Shown here: positions 18,390 through 29,882 of the stretch, in pieces
Numbering within the stretch: the stretch's first letter is position 1
How the letters are laid out: every line of letters begins with the position of its first letter
DNA from: Corynebacterium sp. NML140438
GTDB taxonomy: Bacteria > Actinomycetota > Actinomycetes > Mycobacteriales > Mycobacteriaceae
DNA length: 64,000 bases
Assembly (NCBI RefSeq): GCF_001875725.1
Contig: NZ_MLCQ01000029.1
Span: forward strand, 248,001-312,000
Direction of reading: 5' to 3'
Made by a program: the position numbers and the translations under genes
The notes under the pieces: generated by a model
Databases searched by the model: none
Told to the model about the DNA's origin: nothing
What the model saw: the letters and a program-made list of their open reading frames with translations, nothing else

Positions 18390-18758
18390 CTAGATCACCT
18401 CCGGTGCGAGAGAAACGATCTTCATGAACTTCTTGTCGCGCAGCTCGCGAGCAACTGGGCCGAAGATACGGGTGCCGCGTGGCTCGGTGTCGTTCTTGAT
18501 CAGCACTGCAGCGTTCTCGTCGAACGAGATGTAGGAGCCGTCCGGACGACGGGTCTCCTTCTTCGCGCGGACGATGACAGCCTTAACGACTTCACCTTCC
18601 TTGACGTTGCCGCCTGGGGCAGCTTCCTTCACAGTGGCGACGATCGTATCGCCGATGCCGGCGAAGCGCCGAACGGATCCGCCGAGGACACGGATGCACA
18701 GGATTTCACGTGCACCGGTGTTGTCGGCGACCTTCAGGCGCGATTCCTTCTGAATCAC
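18390..18758 (-). CDS. rplN: 50S ribosomal protein L14
   Basis: Conserved 23S rRNA-binding protein, 122 residues. It begins [27 protein letters not shown]. The family signature [30 protein letters not shown] region lies near residues 60-90. It heads the isolated rplN-rplX-rplE unit. The S10 operon end (rpsQ), its usual upstream neighbour, is 15 kb away, so its promoter must lie in 18759-19001. Confidence 0.98.
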   Translation of the reverse strand: MIQKESRLKVADNTGAREILCIRVLGGSVRRFAGIGDTIVATVKEAAPGGNVKEGEVVKAVIVRAKKETRRPDGSYISFDENAAVLIKNDTEPRGTRIFGPVARELRDKKFMKIVSLAPEVI

Positions 18759-19001
18759 TATTGGTCTCCTGACCTGGGTCGATGTGCGTTAGATTTCCGT
18801 CCTATACGCACGTGGTCAATGTCTTCGATGTCTTTTCGCTTGTCGACGGCACCTTCGGCACCGCAGGCGTACATGCCCAGCTCGGAAACGCGCAGAGCAA
18901 ACACGCGGCAAAAGACAACTGGAACATTAAAGCACGGAACCTTCGCCCCTGCAAACCGCCACTTTTGTTTATGTTGATTCGTGCCCGGTTCTGACCTTTG
19001 G
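18759..19001. promoter_or_regulatory. Divergent promoter region between rplN and FNT transporter 2
   Basis: About 243 bp with no gene. It must drive rplN-rplX-rplE leftward. On the plus side an extended -10 lies at 19002-19007. AT content rises toward 18960-18980. Confidence 0.5.
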
Positions 19002-19007
19002 TATGGT
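19002..19007 (+). promoter_or_regulatory. Candidate extended -10 box of a leaderless FNT transcript
   Basis: TGGTATGGT contains TATGGT, ending 7 nt before the ATG at 19015. No SD sequence precedes that ATG. Confidence 0.42.
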
Positions 19008-19014
19008 CATACCT

Positions 19015-19821
19015 ATGAACTTCGATGGCACACTTGCGGATTCAATCGGCTTCAAGTCGTACCTCTACACCTACGAACTCCCCAAGTTCGCGGTACGCTC
19101 CATGCTCGCCGGCATGTTTTTGACGATCATGACGGCGTTCGCCACCGTCGCCTCCACCCAAGTAGAGAGCAGCGCCCCCGGCTACGGCCGCTTCGTGTTC
19201 GCAGCTATCTTCTGCCTCTCGCTGTACGTCATCGTTGTCCTGGGGGCGGAGCTCGCCACCGGCAACATGATGTTCATGACCTACGGCAGCGCCTCGGGAC
19301 GCCTCCCATGGCTCAAGGGGTTCATGATGGTCTCGACCTGCACCATCTTCAACCTGCTCGGGGTCCTCATCACCGCGGTGTTCCTGGTCCACGCTACGGC
19401 GTTCCAGCCGATCGGGATGGACAGCTTCCTCGCCGCAACCGTTGAGACCAAGCTCACGAAGCCGGACAGCTTGTTGTTCATGGAAGGCATCTTCGCCAAC
19501 ATCGTGGTCAATATCGGTGTGCTGCTCGCCATCCAAGCTGGAAAAGACTTCACCGCGAAGTTTCTCGCCATCATGCTGATCGTTCCCGCATTCGCCGCAA
19601 TGGGTTACGAGCACTCCATCGCCAGCTTCGTCGTCTTCTCCCTGGCGGGCTACGGCCTCGGCGCCGAGCACTTCGCCGGGTTCACGCTGACGAACGGCCT
19701 GATGAACTGGTTCATCGTGTGGGTCGGCAACTATATCGGCGGCGGCCTCATCATGGGCGGCGTCTACGCGTGGCTCAACAAGGGCGGCACCCCGGCAACG
19801 CCGCTGGCGGCGCGCCGGTAG
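19015..19821 (+). CDS. Formate/nitrite transporter family protein (copy 2)
   Basis: Second FNT-family anion channel in the window, 268 residues from ATG 19015 (MNFDGTLADSIGFKSYLYTYEL). An ATG four codons upstream overlaps the likely -10 box and is disfavoured. Six spans are visible. Family segments include FAVRSMLAGMFLTIMTAF, GAELATGNMMFMTYG, IFANIVVNIGVLLAI and AMGYEHSIASFVVFSLAGYG. It resembles copy 1 in domain layout but differs throughout, so it is an old paralogue and not a recent duplicate. Substrate unknown (formate, nitrite, acetate or hydrosulfide are all found in the family). A terminator follows, shared with the convergent PTS gene. Confidence 0.9.
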   Translation: MNFDGTLADSIGFKSYLYTYELPKFAVRSMLAGMFLTIMTAFATVASTQVESSAPGYGRFVFAAIFCLSLYVIVVLGAELATGNMMFMTYGSASGRLPWLKGFMMVSTCTIFNLLGVLITAVFLVHATAFQPIGMDSFLAATVETKLTKPDSLLFMEGIFANIVVNIGVLLAIQAGKDFTAKFLAIMLIVPAFAAMGYEHSIASFVVFSLAGYGLGAEHFAGFTLTNGLMNWFIVWVGNYIGGGLIMGGVYAWLNKGGTPATPLAARR

Positions 19822-19833
19822 CCTCGCAAGCAA

Positions 19834-19868
19834 AAACGCCCCTTTTCCGGGTTGGGAAGGGGGCGTTT
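19834..19868. terminator. Bidirectional terminator between FNT 2 and ptsS
   Basis: AAACGCCCC / GGGGCGTTT stem flanked by A-run on the left and T-rich sequence on the right, placed between two convergent genes. Confidence 0.82.
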
Positions 19869-19882
19869 GTTATTGCCAGTTT

Positions 19883-21892
<2,010 letters not shown>

Positions 21893-21934
21893 TCAAACAT
21901 AAAACTAGCCCTTATCCTGCCCGTTTGCGCCTGT

Positions 21935-23224
21935 TTACCCCCGGTTGTGGCGGACTTCACGCCACGCAACGCCACCCGGGCTGAACACCGCCGAGGAGAA
22001 CGCCACTTCCCCGTCGCCAGCGACAACCTCGAGCGCCGCTCCGTCAGCGCACACCACGAGCTCACCCTGAGCACACTCGGCGCTGCGCTCATCCCCACCT
22101 ATCGTCACCAGCACCGTCCCGCGCCCAGACGCACCCGGCCGCCACGCCATGTGCGCACCAACGCCGCCGACTTCGTCGACCAGGTCGGCCACCCACGGCT
22201 CCGACCCCAGAAGCTCCCGATGCACGACCATCCCCGCGGGGTCGGTTGGCAGGAGGAGTTCGGTGCGGAGCTGGCCGTCGACAAGCTGGAGCTTGCGTGG
22301 CAGGGTCAGCTGGTGCACCCAGCCCTCGGCGGCGATGGTCGGCGTGTCGTCGCGTGCCGGCAGGCCCATCCAGCCGAGCAACAGCGCACCCCCCTCGCCA
22401 TCGGCGACCAGCTGTGGCGCGTAAAACTGGTGCCCAAAATCCAACGGCCGGAACTGCGACTCCACACGGAAGCGGAGGCCGTCAAGCGTGCCCACGACGT
22501 AGCCGCACTCGTCCGAGCCTGGGTACTGCGGGCACAGCACTAATACCTCGCGCCACTGCCCCGTCGCCTGATCACGCATCCGCAGCAGGTTCGGGCACTC
22601 CCACATGTACGCAGACTCGACGCGCGGATCCAGCCGCTCGAACTGCAAAGCGCCCACAAACTCCCAGGTCAGCAGGTCTGGGGACTCGTACAGCACCACC
22701 GCGCCGCGTTCCTCCTCGCGCTGCGCGCCGAGCACCATGCGCCAGGTGCCGTCCTCGTTGCGGGTGACGTGCGGGTCTCGGTAGTGGGCGGTGAAGCCTT
22801 CGGCAGGGCCATCGATCAGCGGATTCTCCGGCGCCCGGTGGTACACCCCACCCATCGGCCCTTCGAGGTCCTCAACGCGCACCATATTCTGCGTAGCCAG
22901 GCGACGCCCATCCTCCTTCACGTTGCCGGTGTAAAACAGCATGACCTCGCCGTCGTGCACCACGGAGGAGCCGGAATAGCACCCGTGCTTGTCATACGGG
23001 AAGTCGGGGTACAGCGCGTCCGGGAGGTGGCGCCACTGGCCTAGGCCCTCCTCACCCCCAATAGTGGTGACGGCATGGCCCCAGCCGGTGCGCTTCGACG
23101 CGTGCGGAAAGCATGGGTCATGCTGGTAAAACATGTGCAGCTCATTGCCAATCAGCGTGACCCCGTTTGGGTCGTTGAGGCGCCCTTGCGGCGGGGACAA
23201 ATGAAACTTTGGTCGGTATGTCAT
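21935..23224 (-). CDS. scrB: Sucrose-6-phosphate hydrolase, GH32
   Basis: Cleaves sucrose-6-phosphate, made by the PTS, into glucose-6-phosphate and fructose. It has 429 residues. GH32 motifs seen are GRLNDPNG (nucleophile Asp18), YRDPHV (transition-state Asp) and WECPNLL (acid/base Glu near residue 200). It has no signal peptide, consistent with a cytosolic phosphosugar substrate. The ATG at 23224 has no SD, and TAGACT lies 7 nt upstream, which suggests a leaderless transcript. It is divergent from the PfkB kinase gene with only 23 bp between start codons. Confidence 0.93.
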   Translation of the reverse strand: MTYRPKFHLSPPQGRLNDPNGVTLIGNELHMFYQHDPCFPHASKRTGWGHAVTTIGGEEGLGQWRHLPDALYPDFPYDKHGCYSGSSVVHDGEVMLFYTGNVKEDGRRLATQNMVRVEDLEGPMGGVYHRAPENPLIDGPAEGFTAHYRDPHVTRNEDGTWRMVLGAQREEERGAVVLYESPDLLTWEFVGALQFERLDPRVESAYMWECPNLLRMRDQATGQWREVLVLCPQYPGSDECGYVVGTLDGLRFRVESQFRPLDFGHQFYAPQLVADGEGGALLLGWMGLPARDDTPTIAAEGWVHQLTLPRKLQLVDGQLRTELLLPTDPAGMVVHRELLGSEPWVADLVDEVGGVGAHMAWRPGASGRGTVLVTIGGDERSAECAQGELVVCADGAALEVVAGDGEVAFSSAVFSPGGVAWREVRHNRG

Positions 23225-23230
23225 GCGGCT

Positions 23231-23237
23231 TAGTCTA
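23231..23237. promoter_or_regulatory. Shared palindromic -10 of scrB and the PfkB kinase gene
   Basis: TAGTCTA reads as TAGTCT on plus (23231-23236) and TAGACT on minus (23237-23232). It lies 7 nt from the scrB ATG and 11 nt from the kinase ATG. On the plus strand TTTGGT lies 17 nt upstream as a poor -35. The two promoters would overlap and exclude each other. Confidence 0.4.
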
Positions 23238-23247
23238 CGGTGGGTTC

Positions 23248-24114
23248 ATGATCACTGTGTATGGCGAAGCCCTCGTTGACCTTGTCCCCCAGGACCCTTC
23301 CCCGCTCGCGCCGCTGGTGCCCGCGCTCGGTGGCGGCCCGTTCAATGTAGCCCGTGCGCTGGGCAGACTCGGCGCAGACGTCTCCTTCCAGTCGCGGCTG
23401 TCTCGCGACAACTTCGGGGAGGCACTCACCCAATCGCTTGTCGACGCCCACGTGGACCTCACCCACTGCGGACGCGGGGATGAGCCGACCACTCTGGCGG
23501 TCACGGCGTTGAAGGCGGACGGCTCGGCAACCTATACGTTCTATGTCGACGGCACGGCCGACCGCTTCGCGGAACCCGTCCCCGTGCGGGACGGCTACGC
23601 GGTGTTCGGGACCCTGTCGCTGGCGTTGGAACCGGCGTCGCTGCGCTACGCGGAGGCCGCGTCGCAGTCGGCGGAGCACGGCGCGATCGTCTGCCTGGAC
23701 CCGAATATCCGCCCGGCGTTCGCCTCCGAGAAGCACCGCCTGTTCTTGCGTGGGCTGCTCGATTCGGTGACAGTACTCAAGCTCTCCGACGAGGAGGTCG
23801 AGTTCCTCGGCGACACCTCCGACGTGCCCGTCGTGGTGACCACGCTCGGCGCAGACGGCCTGCGGGTCCGTGCGCCGTTCGGCACGGTGGAGGTCCCGTC
23901 GCCGCAGGTCACGGTCGCGGACACGATCGGCGCCGGCGATACAGTTATGGCGGCGTTGGTCCACCAGTTCGACGCCCGCGGCCTGGACCGCGACGCCCTG
24001 CTTGCCCTCGGCGAGGAGGAGTGGCGCGAGATCCTCACGTTCGCCACCCGCGCGGCCGCGATCACGGTGTCTCGCACCGGCGCCGACACACCGTTCGCCC
24101 ACGAGCTGGACTAA
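23248..24114 (+). CDS. PfkB-family carbohydrate kinase, probable fructokinase
   Basis: Ribokinase-fold sugar kinase of 288 residues, likely to phosphorylate fructose released by the adjacent sucrose-6-phosphate hydrolase. The start ATG 23248 gives MITVYGEALVDLVP, the typical first strand. Family motifs are GGGPFNVARALGRLG (residues 28-42, substrate loop) and DTIGAGDTVMAAL, with the catalytic Asp231. The longer frame upstream would run into scrB and is not conserved. The fructose role is inferred from context; PfkB kinases of this type also act on other sugars. Its end overlaps the convergent luciferase-like gene by 4 bp. Confidence 0.85.
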   Translation: MITVYGEALVDLVPQDPSPLAPLVPALGGGPFNVARALGRLGADVSFQSRLSRDNFGEALTQSLVDAHVDLTHCGRGDEPTTLAVTALKADGSATYTFYVDGTADRFAEPVPVRDGYAVFGTLSLALEPASLRYAEAASQSAEHGAIVCLDPNIRPAFASEKHRLFLRGLLDSVTVLKLSDEEVEFLGDTSDVPVVVTTLGADGLRVRAPFGTVEVPSPQVTVADTIGAGDTVMAALVHQFDARGLDRDALLALGEEEWREILTFATRAAAITVSRTGADTPFAHELD

Positions 24115-25154
24115 GAAGCGGCGTTCGCCGGCTCCCACCCAAGCGCCGGTGCGACGTGCTCTGCGAACCCGCGCAGGATCTGCATGCACACGTCCACCCC
24201 GGCCTGGTTCGGCACCGTGAGCATCAGCGTGTCAGCCGCCTGAATGGCCGGGTCGTTGCCGAGCTCCTCAATGAGCTGGTCGGCCTCTGTGGCGTACGTC
24301 TTGCCAAACGTTGTGTACACACCACGCTCGATCTGGCCGATCTGCTCCTCCGTATCCAGCAAGCCGAACAGCCGCTCGGTGTCCTCGTCCACGATCGGAA
24401 AAATGGACCGCGACACCGAAACGCGCGGTTCCCAGTCGTGGCCCGCGGCCGCCCACGCCTCGCGGTAGTGCTGGATCTGTTCCGCCTGCAGCTCGCCGAG
24501 GCTGCGGCCGTCGGCTTCCGAAATCAGCGTGGAACTCATCAGGTTCACACCGTCTCGAGCAGCCTGCTCCGCGCTGGCGAACGTGCCCGCACCCCACCAC
24601 ACCCGGCGCGCCGCACCCTCGGAGTGCGGCAGCACCGATAGCGGGCTGGCTGGCGGGTACATCTGCGGGTACTGCTCCTCGAGGGACGCTGCGAGCGCCA
24701 TCGGGTCCCCGCGCAGCGCGGAGATGAAGCGTTGGAAGTGGGCGCGCGCCAGGTCGGAGCCGTTCGCCGCCTCCGACTCGTAGCCGAAGGCGCGCCACCC
24801 CCTATCGGCTGGTTCCGGTGACCCGCGGGAGACACCGAAGGCGAGGCGGCCGTCACTAAGCAGATCGAGGGCCGCGACGTCCTCTGCGAGCTGCAGCGGG
24901 TTAGCGTAGCGCATATCGACGACGCCGGTACCCACCTCAATGTGCTTCGTCGCCGACGCCATCGCCCCAAGCAGCGCAATCGGCGACGCGAATTGCGGCG
25001 CAAAGTGATGCACGCGCACGTAGGCGCCGTTGACGCCGATCCCGTCCGCCTGGCGTGCGAGCTCCACGGTGTCCTGTAGCGCCTCGCGCGCGGTCATCCC
25101 TTGGCGCCCGGGTGGTGCGTGGTGGCCGAATGAAAGGAACCCAAACTTCTTCAT
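24111..25154 (-). CDS. Luciferase-like (LLM class) flavin-dependent oxidoreductase
   Basis: Putative FMN-dependent monooxygenase of the bacterial luciferase fold, 347 residues (usual 320-360). Family features are KFGFLSFGHHAPPGRQGMTAREALQDTVELARQADGIG-like start, HHFAPQFASPIALLGAMASATKHIEVGTGVVDMRYANPLQLAEDVAALDLLSDGRLAFGVSRGS-like core. The substrate is unknown. TAGAGT ends 6 nt before the ATG at 25154, with no SD, so it probably has its own leaderless promoter in the 17-bp gap after glmS. Its stop overlaps the convergent kinase gene. No operon partner suggests a pathway. Confidence 0.87.
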   Translation of the reverse strand: MKKFGFLSFGHHAPPGRQGMTAREALQDTVELARQADGIGVNGAYVRVHHFAPQFASPIALLGAMASATKHIEVGTGVVDMRYANPLQLAEDVAALDLLSDGRLAFGVSRGSPEPADRGWRAFGYESEAANGSDLARAHFQRFISALRGDPMALAASLEEQYPQMYPPASPLSVLPHSEGAARRVWWGAGTFASAEQAARDGVNLMSSTLISEADGRSLGELQAEQIQHYREAWAAAGHDWEPRVSVSRSIFPIVDEDTERLFGLLDTEEQIGQIERGVYTTFGKTYATEADQLIEELGNDPAIQAADTLMLTVPNQAGVDVCMQILRGFAEHVAPALGWEPANAAS

Positions 25155-25160
25155 GCGGCC

Positions 25161-25166
25161 ACTCTA
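25161..25166 (-). promoter_or_regulatory. Candidate -10 box of the luciferase-like gene
   Basis: TAGAGT on the minus strand, 6 nt before the ATG at 25154, inside the 17-bp gap after the glmS stop. It fits a leaderless start. Confidence 0.38.
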
Positions 25167-25171
25167 GCGCG

Positions 25172-27040
25172 CTACTCCACCGTGACCGACTTGGCCAGGT
25201 TGCGTGGCTGGTCCACGTTCAGGCCACGCGCCTGCGCGACGGTGCAGGCGAAGATCTGCAGCGGGACCGTCGACAAAAGGGGCTGCATGAGGCCTGCCGA
25301 CTGCGGGATGCGGATCACGTGGTTGGCGAAGCGGTTCACGTCCTCGTCACCTTCCTCCGCGATCACGATGGTGACGGCGCCACGCGCGCGAACCTCCTGA
25401 ATGTTGGAGACAACCTTGGCGTGCAGGTTGTGGCGCGAACGCTTCGACGGCACGATGACGAACACCGGCTGCCCCTCCTCAACCAGGGCGATCGGGCCGT
25501 GCTTCAGCTCGCCTGCGGCGAAGCCCTCCGAGTGCAGGTAGGCGACCTCCTTGAGCTTCAGCGCGCCCTCGAGCGCCACCGGGAAGCCGACGTGCCGGCC
25601 GAGGAAAAGTACCGACTTCGCGTCGGCGAGCTCGCGGCCAAGCTCCTGGATTTCCGCCTCGTTGTCCAGGATGTGCTGGATCTTCTCCGGCATCTCCTCG
25701 AGCTCGCCAATGATCGTCTGGATCTCGTCAGCGAACTTGTTGCCGCGCACCTGCGCCAAGTACAGCGCCAGCAGGTACGACGCCACGATCTGCGAGATGA
25801 ACGCCTTCGTCGACGCCACAGCGATCTCTGGGCCGGCGTAGGTGTACAGGGAGGCGTCGGCCTCACGCGGGATAGAGGAGCCGACCGTGTTGCAGATCGC
25901 GATGACCTTCGCGCCCTGTTCGCGCGCGTGACGCACCGCCATGAGGGTGTCCATGGTCTCGCCGGACTGCGAAATGGCCACAACCAGGGTGTTCGGAGTG
26001 ACGATGGGGTCGCGGTAGCGGAACTCGTGCGCCAGCTCGACTTCCGTCGGGATGCGGCACCAGTGCTCGATGGCGTACTTCGCCACGTGCCCCGCGTATG
26101 CTGCGGTGCCGCACGCCACGATGATGATCTTGTCGACGCTGCGCAACACCGACTCGTCGATCCGCAGCTCGTCGAGCGTGAGCTTACCTTCCGCGTCGAA
26201 GCGGCCGTAGAGGGTGTCGCGCACGGCAGCTGGCTGGTCGTGGATTTCCTTCGCCATGAAGGAATCGAACCCGCCCTTCTCCGCGGCGGTGACGTCCCAC
26301 TCGACGCGGAACTCTTTGCCTTCGGCGCTGTTGCCCTCGAAGTCGATGATGTCGTAGCTGTCGGCAGTCAGGGTGACGATTTGCCCGTTGTCCATCTCCA
26401 CCGCGTCGCGGGTGAACTCGATGAAGCCGGAAACGTCAGAGCTGAGGAAGTTCTCGCCCTCGCCCAGACCGATGACCAGCGGGGAGTTCCAGCGCGCCGC
26501 AACGATACGGTCCGGGAATTCCTGCTCGATGGCCAGCAGCGTGAACGCGCCCTCGAGTCGCAGGGCGGTCAGGCGCATTGCCTCGGTGAGGTCCTTGTTG
26601 GCCTCGGTGTTGAAGATGTCCAGCAGCAGCGTGGCTGCCACCTCTGTGTCGGTTTCGGAGCGGAACGTGTAGCCCTTCGCGCTCAGCTCGGCACGAAGTG
26701 CCGCGAAGTTCTCGATGATGCCATTGTGCACCACGGCCAGCGCGCCATCGCCGACGACGTGGGGGTGGGCGTTGGCGTCAGTAGGCCCGCCGTGCGTTGC
26801 CCACCGGGTGTGCCCGATGCCCAGGTTGGAGGGCGCAAGCGGCGCCTCGGCGATGGCCTGCTCAAGGTCCGCGACCTTGCCGGCCTTCTTCCTGCACGCG
26901 ATGGTGTCGCCCTGCATGACTGCTACCCCGGCCGAGTCATAACCGCGGTATTCGAGCCTTCGAAGCCCATCAATAATGACGGTGAGGGCGTCGTGCTCGC
27001 GTGCACGCTCGCCACCTATATATCCAACGATTCCACACAT
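25172..27040 (-). CDS. glmS: Glutamine-fructose-6-phosphate aminotransferase
   Basis: First enzyme of UDP-N-acetylglucosamine synthesis, which makes glucosamine-6-phosphate from fructose-6-phosphate and glutamine. It has 622 residues. The N-terminal glutaminase domain starts with the nucleophile Cys2 (MCGIVGYIGG) and includes GHTRWATHGGPTDANAHPH. Two SIS domains follow (VACGTAAYAGHVAKYAIE, SQSGETMDT, FLGRHVGFPVALEGALKLKE) and the end DQPRNLAKSVTVE is the canonical C-terminus. TAAAAT lies 7 nt before the ATG and there is no SD, so the mRNA is probably leaderless. No glmS ribozyme is possible in such a short leader. Standing alone here, it is not in the usual place near glmM. Confidence 0.97.
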   Translation of the reverse strand: MCGIVGYIGGERAREHDALTVIIDGLRRLEYRGYDSAGVAVMQGDTIACRKKAGKVADLEQAIAEAPLAPSNLGIGHTRWATHGGPTDANAHPHVVGDGALAVVHNGIIENFAALRAELSAKGYTFRSETDTEVAATLLLDIFNTEANKDLTEAMRLTALRLEGAFTLLAIEQEFPDRIVAARWNSPLVIGLGEGENFLSSDVSGFIEFTRDAVEMDNGQIVTLTADSYDIIDFEGNSAEGKEFRVEWDVTAAEKGGFDSFMAKEIHDQPAAVRDTLYGRFDAEGKLTLDELRIDESVLRSVDKIIIVACGTAAYAGHVAKYAIEHWCRIPTEVELAHEFRYRDPIVTPNTLVVAISQSGETMDTLMAVRHAREQGAKVIAICNTVGSSIPREADASLYTYAGPEIAVASTKAFISQIVASYLLALYLAQVRGNKFADEIQTIIGELEEMPEKIQHILDNEAEIQELGRELADAKSVLFLGRHVGFPVALEGALKLKEVAYLHSEGFAAGELKHGPIALVEEGQPVFVIVPSKRSRHNLHAKVVSNIQEVRARGAVTIVIAEEGDEDVNRFANHVIRIPQSAGLMQPLLSTVPLQIFACTVAQARGLNVDQPRNLAKSVTVE

Positions 27041-27047
27041 GGGGCGA

Positions 27048-27053
27048 ATTTTA
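27048..27053 (-). promoter_or_regulatory. Candidate -10 box of a leaderless glmS transcript
   Basis: TAAAAT, then TCGCCCC (7 nt), then the ATG at 27040. No SD. Confidence 0.5.
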
Positions 27054-27093
27054 CACGCGGTGTAGTTGCTGGAAAAAGTGACGCCGTGGAGCC

Positions 27094-28596
27094 CTACCCG
27101 AGGTTGCCAGTGAGCTTTCCGTGGAACGCCGTGGTGCTCGGGTTCATGCCGACAAAGCGCACGTGCTTGCTGCGCTCTGCGTACTTTTGCTCAATGCTGT
27201 CCAGTGCCGCGACCGTCGAGGCATCCCAAACGTGGGCCTGGTGCAGGTCCACGACGACCTCGTCCGGGTCCTCCGAGTACATAAACAAGGTGGTCAGGTC
27301 ATTGGAGGAGGCGAACAGCAGCTGGCCGGACACCACGTAGTGGGCGACGCCGTCGACAACTTCGCGGGTCACCTCGACCAGGTGGGCGACATTGCGCACG
27401 AAGATCACCGACGCCACCAGCACGCCAACCACGACACCGATGGCTAGGTTGTTCGTCGCCAGCACCACCGCCACCGTGATGAGCATAATCACGGTTTCGG
27501 ACACCGGGAGTTTGCGCAGCGTGCTCGGCGTCACCGAGTGCCAGTCGAACGTGCTCACGGATACCATCACCATCACGGCAACCAGCGCCGCCATCGGGAT
27601 CATGGCGACGTACTCGCCGAACGCGAGCATCAGGATGAGCAGGAACGTGCCCGCCAGGAATGTGGAGATGCGGGTGCGCGCACCGGAGACTTTCACGTTA
27701 ATCATGGACTGCCCGATCATGGCGCAGCCGCCCATCCCGCCGAACAGGCCAGTGACAATGTTGGCGACGCCCTGCCCCCAGCTCTCGCGGGTCTTGTTGG
27801 AGTGCGTGTCCGTGACTTCGTCGATCAGCTTCGCGGTCATCAGCGACTCCATCAAGCCGACGAGCGCCACGCCGAGCGAGTACGGCGCGATGATCCGCAG
27901 CGTTTCCCAGGTCAGCGGCACGTGCGGGATGAAGAATTCGGGCAGGCTGCTCGGCAGCTCGCCGCGGTCACCGACGGTGGGCACCGGCGCCTTGGTAGCG
28001 ACCGCGATGAGCGTGACCACCAGAATCGCAATGAGCGGCGCCGGGACCGCCTGCGTAAACTTCGGCATCACCACCATGATCACGATGGCCAGCGCCAGCA
28101 GCGGGTACACCGCCCAGTGGTGACCGAAAATTTCGGGCAGCTGCGCCACAAAAATAAGGATCGCTAGCGCGTTCACGAAGCCGATCATCACGCTGCGCGG
28201 CAAGAAGCGCATCAGCGTTGCGACGCCAGCTACCGCCAACACAATCTGAAACACCCCGGCGAGCATGATGGCTGCCACCATGTAGTCGTAGCCGTAGTCC
28301 CGCACCAGCGGTGCAATGACCAGCGCCACCGCGCCAGTGGCGGCCGCAATCATGGCGGGTCGCCCACCCGTAATCGCGATCACCATCGCCATGATGAAGG
28401 AGGAGTACAGCCCGACCTTCGGGTCGACCCCAGCGATGATGGAGAAGCTGATCGCCTCCGGGATCAGCGCCAGCGCCACAACTAGCCCGGCGAGGACCTC
28501 TTTCGTCAGGATGCGCGGTGTTTTCAGGGCCGTCGCCACAGAGGGCTCGGGCTTGTACCGGCGCGTGTTTTCCGTGGTCAGCACGGTGGCTGCCAT
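27094..28596 (-). CDS. SulP family anion transporter with STAS domain
   Basis: Membrane transporter of the SLC26/SulP family, which carries sulfate, bicarbonate or dicarboxylates. ATG 28596 is chosen over a GTG three codons upstream because GGAG is then 8 nt away. The 500 residues have about 12 membrane segments ([21 protein letters not shown], the family start of TM1, then PKVGLYSSF). The C-terminal ~100 residues form a short STAS domain ([26 protein letters not shown]). The end [12 protein letters not shown] is similar to many actinobacterial SulP proteins. Its substrate cannot be settled; sulfate would fit the sulfur-handling genes 3-6 kb upstream, bicarbonate is equally likely. It lies 23 bp after the MacB-like permease gene. 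Confidence 0.88.
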   Translation of the reverse strand: MAATVLTTENTRRYKPEPSVATALKTPRILTKEVLAGLVVALALIPEAISFSIIAGVDPKVGLYSSFIMAMVIAITGGRPAMIAAATGAVALVIAPLVRDYGYDYMVAAIMLAGVFQIVLAVAGVATLMRFLPRSVMIGFVNALAILIFVAQLPEIFGHHWAVYPLLALAIVIMVVMPKFTQAVPAPLIAILVVTLIAVATKAPVPTVGDRGELPSSLPEFFIPHVPLTWETLRIIAPYSLGVALVGLMESLMTAKLIDEVTDTHSNKTRESWGQGVANIVTGLFGGMGGCAMIGQSMINVKVSGARTRISTFLAGTFLLILMLAFGEYVAMIPMAALVAVMVMVSVSTFDWHSVTPSTLRKLPVSETVIMLITVAVVLATNNLAIGVVVGVLVASVIFVRNVAHLVEVTREVVDGVAHYVVSGQLLFASSNDLTTLFMYSEDPDEVVVDLHQAHVWDASTVAALDSIEQKYAERSKHVRFVGMNPSTTAFHGKLTGNLG

Positions 28597-28619
28597 ATGT
28601 GTCACTCCAAACGTTGTTG

Positions 28620-29882
28620 TTATTCGTAGCGCAGGGCTTCGATGGGGTTCATTCTCGAGGCGCGGTTGGCCGGGTAGTAGCCGAAGAACAGGCCAATCAG
28701 CAGCGCGAATACCAGTGAGAGTAGCACTGCCGTGATCGGGGGCAACACGAAGGCGTTGAGCAGGAGCGCGCCGAGCATGCCGAAGCCCGCGCCCACGACC
28801 ACGCCGAACACGCCGCCGATCAGGCAGACGATCATCGCCTCGGTGACGAACTGCATGCGGATCATCCGCCGCGTCGCCCCGAGCGCCATACGCACGCCGA
28901 TCTCGCGGGTGCGTTCCGTCACGGTAATGAGCATGATGTTCATCACGCCGATGCCACCTACCAGCAGCGAGATCCCGCCGATTGCGGAGACCACCACGCT
29001 CATGGTCGTGAGCATCTGATTGAGTTGCTCGATGTCGCGCTTCATGTCCGCGACTTTCCCCTTGTAGTCGGGGTCATCCTCGTAGGTACGGTCCGCCCAC
29101 GCCTGGACGTCCTGCGCAACCTGGTCGGGGTCGGCGCCGTCCGCGACGCGTACACTGACCATGTCCACGCCTGTCACGGGGGTACGCATCATGTCCGGCT
29201 GCACCGTGTACGGCACTGCCATCATCGACTGTGACAAATCTCCGACCAGCACGCCTTGCTTCTTAAAGTGCCCGTACGCGCCAACCACCTGCACCGAGGC
29301 GTACTGTCCGCCGATGTCCAGCTCGACCTCCTGACCGATCGCCGACTCCGGGTCATTATTGAACAGCTGCTCCACAACCTCCGGCGAGATCACCGCCACG
29401 GCGCGGTTCGCCTCAATGTCGTCGTGGGCGAGAAAGCGCCCGGCGGTCAGCGGCAGGTCCTGCATTTCCAGCTGGTCAGCGTTGACAAAACTCACCGTCG
29501 TGGTGCCGTGCGCCAGCCCGCGCGTGGTCTGGGCTTGGGTACTGTCCAGCTCGAACGCAATTCCTTTCGCCTGCGTACCGAGTTCTGCGCGCAGGTCCTC
29601 GATCATGTCGGGGGTGAGTTTGGAGGCGTCGTCAATCTCTTGGAACATGTAGCGGGCGGCCTCGCTGTCGTCCTCCTGGCGGGGCTTTACCTCGAGGTGG
29701 ACGTCGTGAATGCCGAACTGCTCCAGGCTGTCCAGCGTCTGCTTCTGCATCGCCTTGCCCAGCGTCATGATCGCAATCACCGACGCGATGCCGATGACCA
29801 CGCCGAGCAGCGTCAGCGCGGAGCGCATCTTGTTCGCCCGCAGGCTCACCGTGGCGAGCCTGACGGATTCGCGCGGGTTCAC
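28620..29882 (-). CDS. MacB-like ABC transporter permease without ATPase domain
   Basis: Type VII ABC (MacB/FtsX-like) permease of 420 residues. One span near the N-terminus ([21 protein letters not shown]) is followed by a large extracellular MacB periplasmic-core domain (about 45-290) and three spans in the FtsX domain ([34 protein letters not shown]). The end ([12 protein letters not shown]) is the family norm. In MacB an ATPase domain is fused in front, and in LolCDE-like systems a separate ATPase gene sits beside it. Here neither is present. It starts with GTG overlapping the adaptor gene by 4 bp (GTGA), so the two are coupled. Confidence 0.9.
   Translation of the reverse strand: MNPRESVRLATVSLRANKMRSALTLLGVVIGIASVIAIMTLGKAMQKQTLDSLEQFGIHDVHLEVKPRQEDDSEAARYMFQEIDDASKLTPDMIEDLRAELGTQAKGIAFELDSTQAQTTRGLAHGTTTVSFVNADQLEMQDLPLTAGRFLAHDDIEANRAVAVISPEVVEQLFNNDPESAIGQEVELDIGGQYASVQVVGAYGHFKKQGVLVGDLSQSMMAVPYTVQPDMMRTPVTGVDMVSVRVADGADPDQVAQDVQAWADRTYEDDPDYKGKVADMKRDIEQLNQMLTTMSVVVSAIGGISLLVGGIGVMNIMLITVTERTREIGVRMALGATRRMIRMQFVTEAMIVCLIGGVFGVVVGAGFGMLGALLLNAFVLPPITAVLLSLVFALLIGLFFGYYPANRASRMNPIEALRYE

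Noticed and set aside
25172..27060. glmS ribozyme upstream of glmS
   Set aside because: The likely transcript starts at the ATG and no conserved ribozyme core is present.
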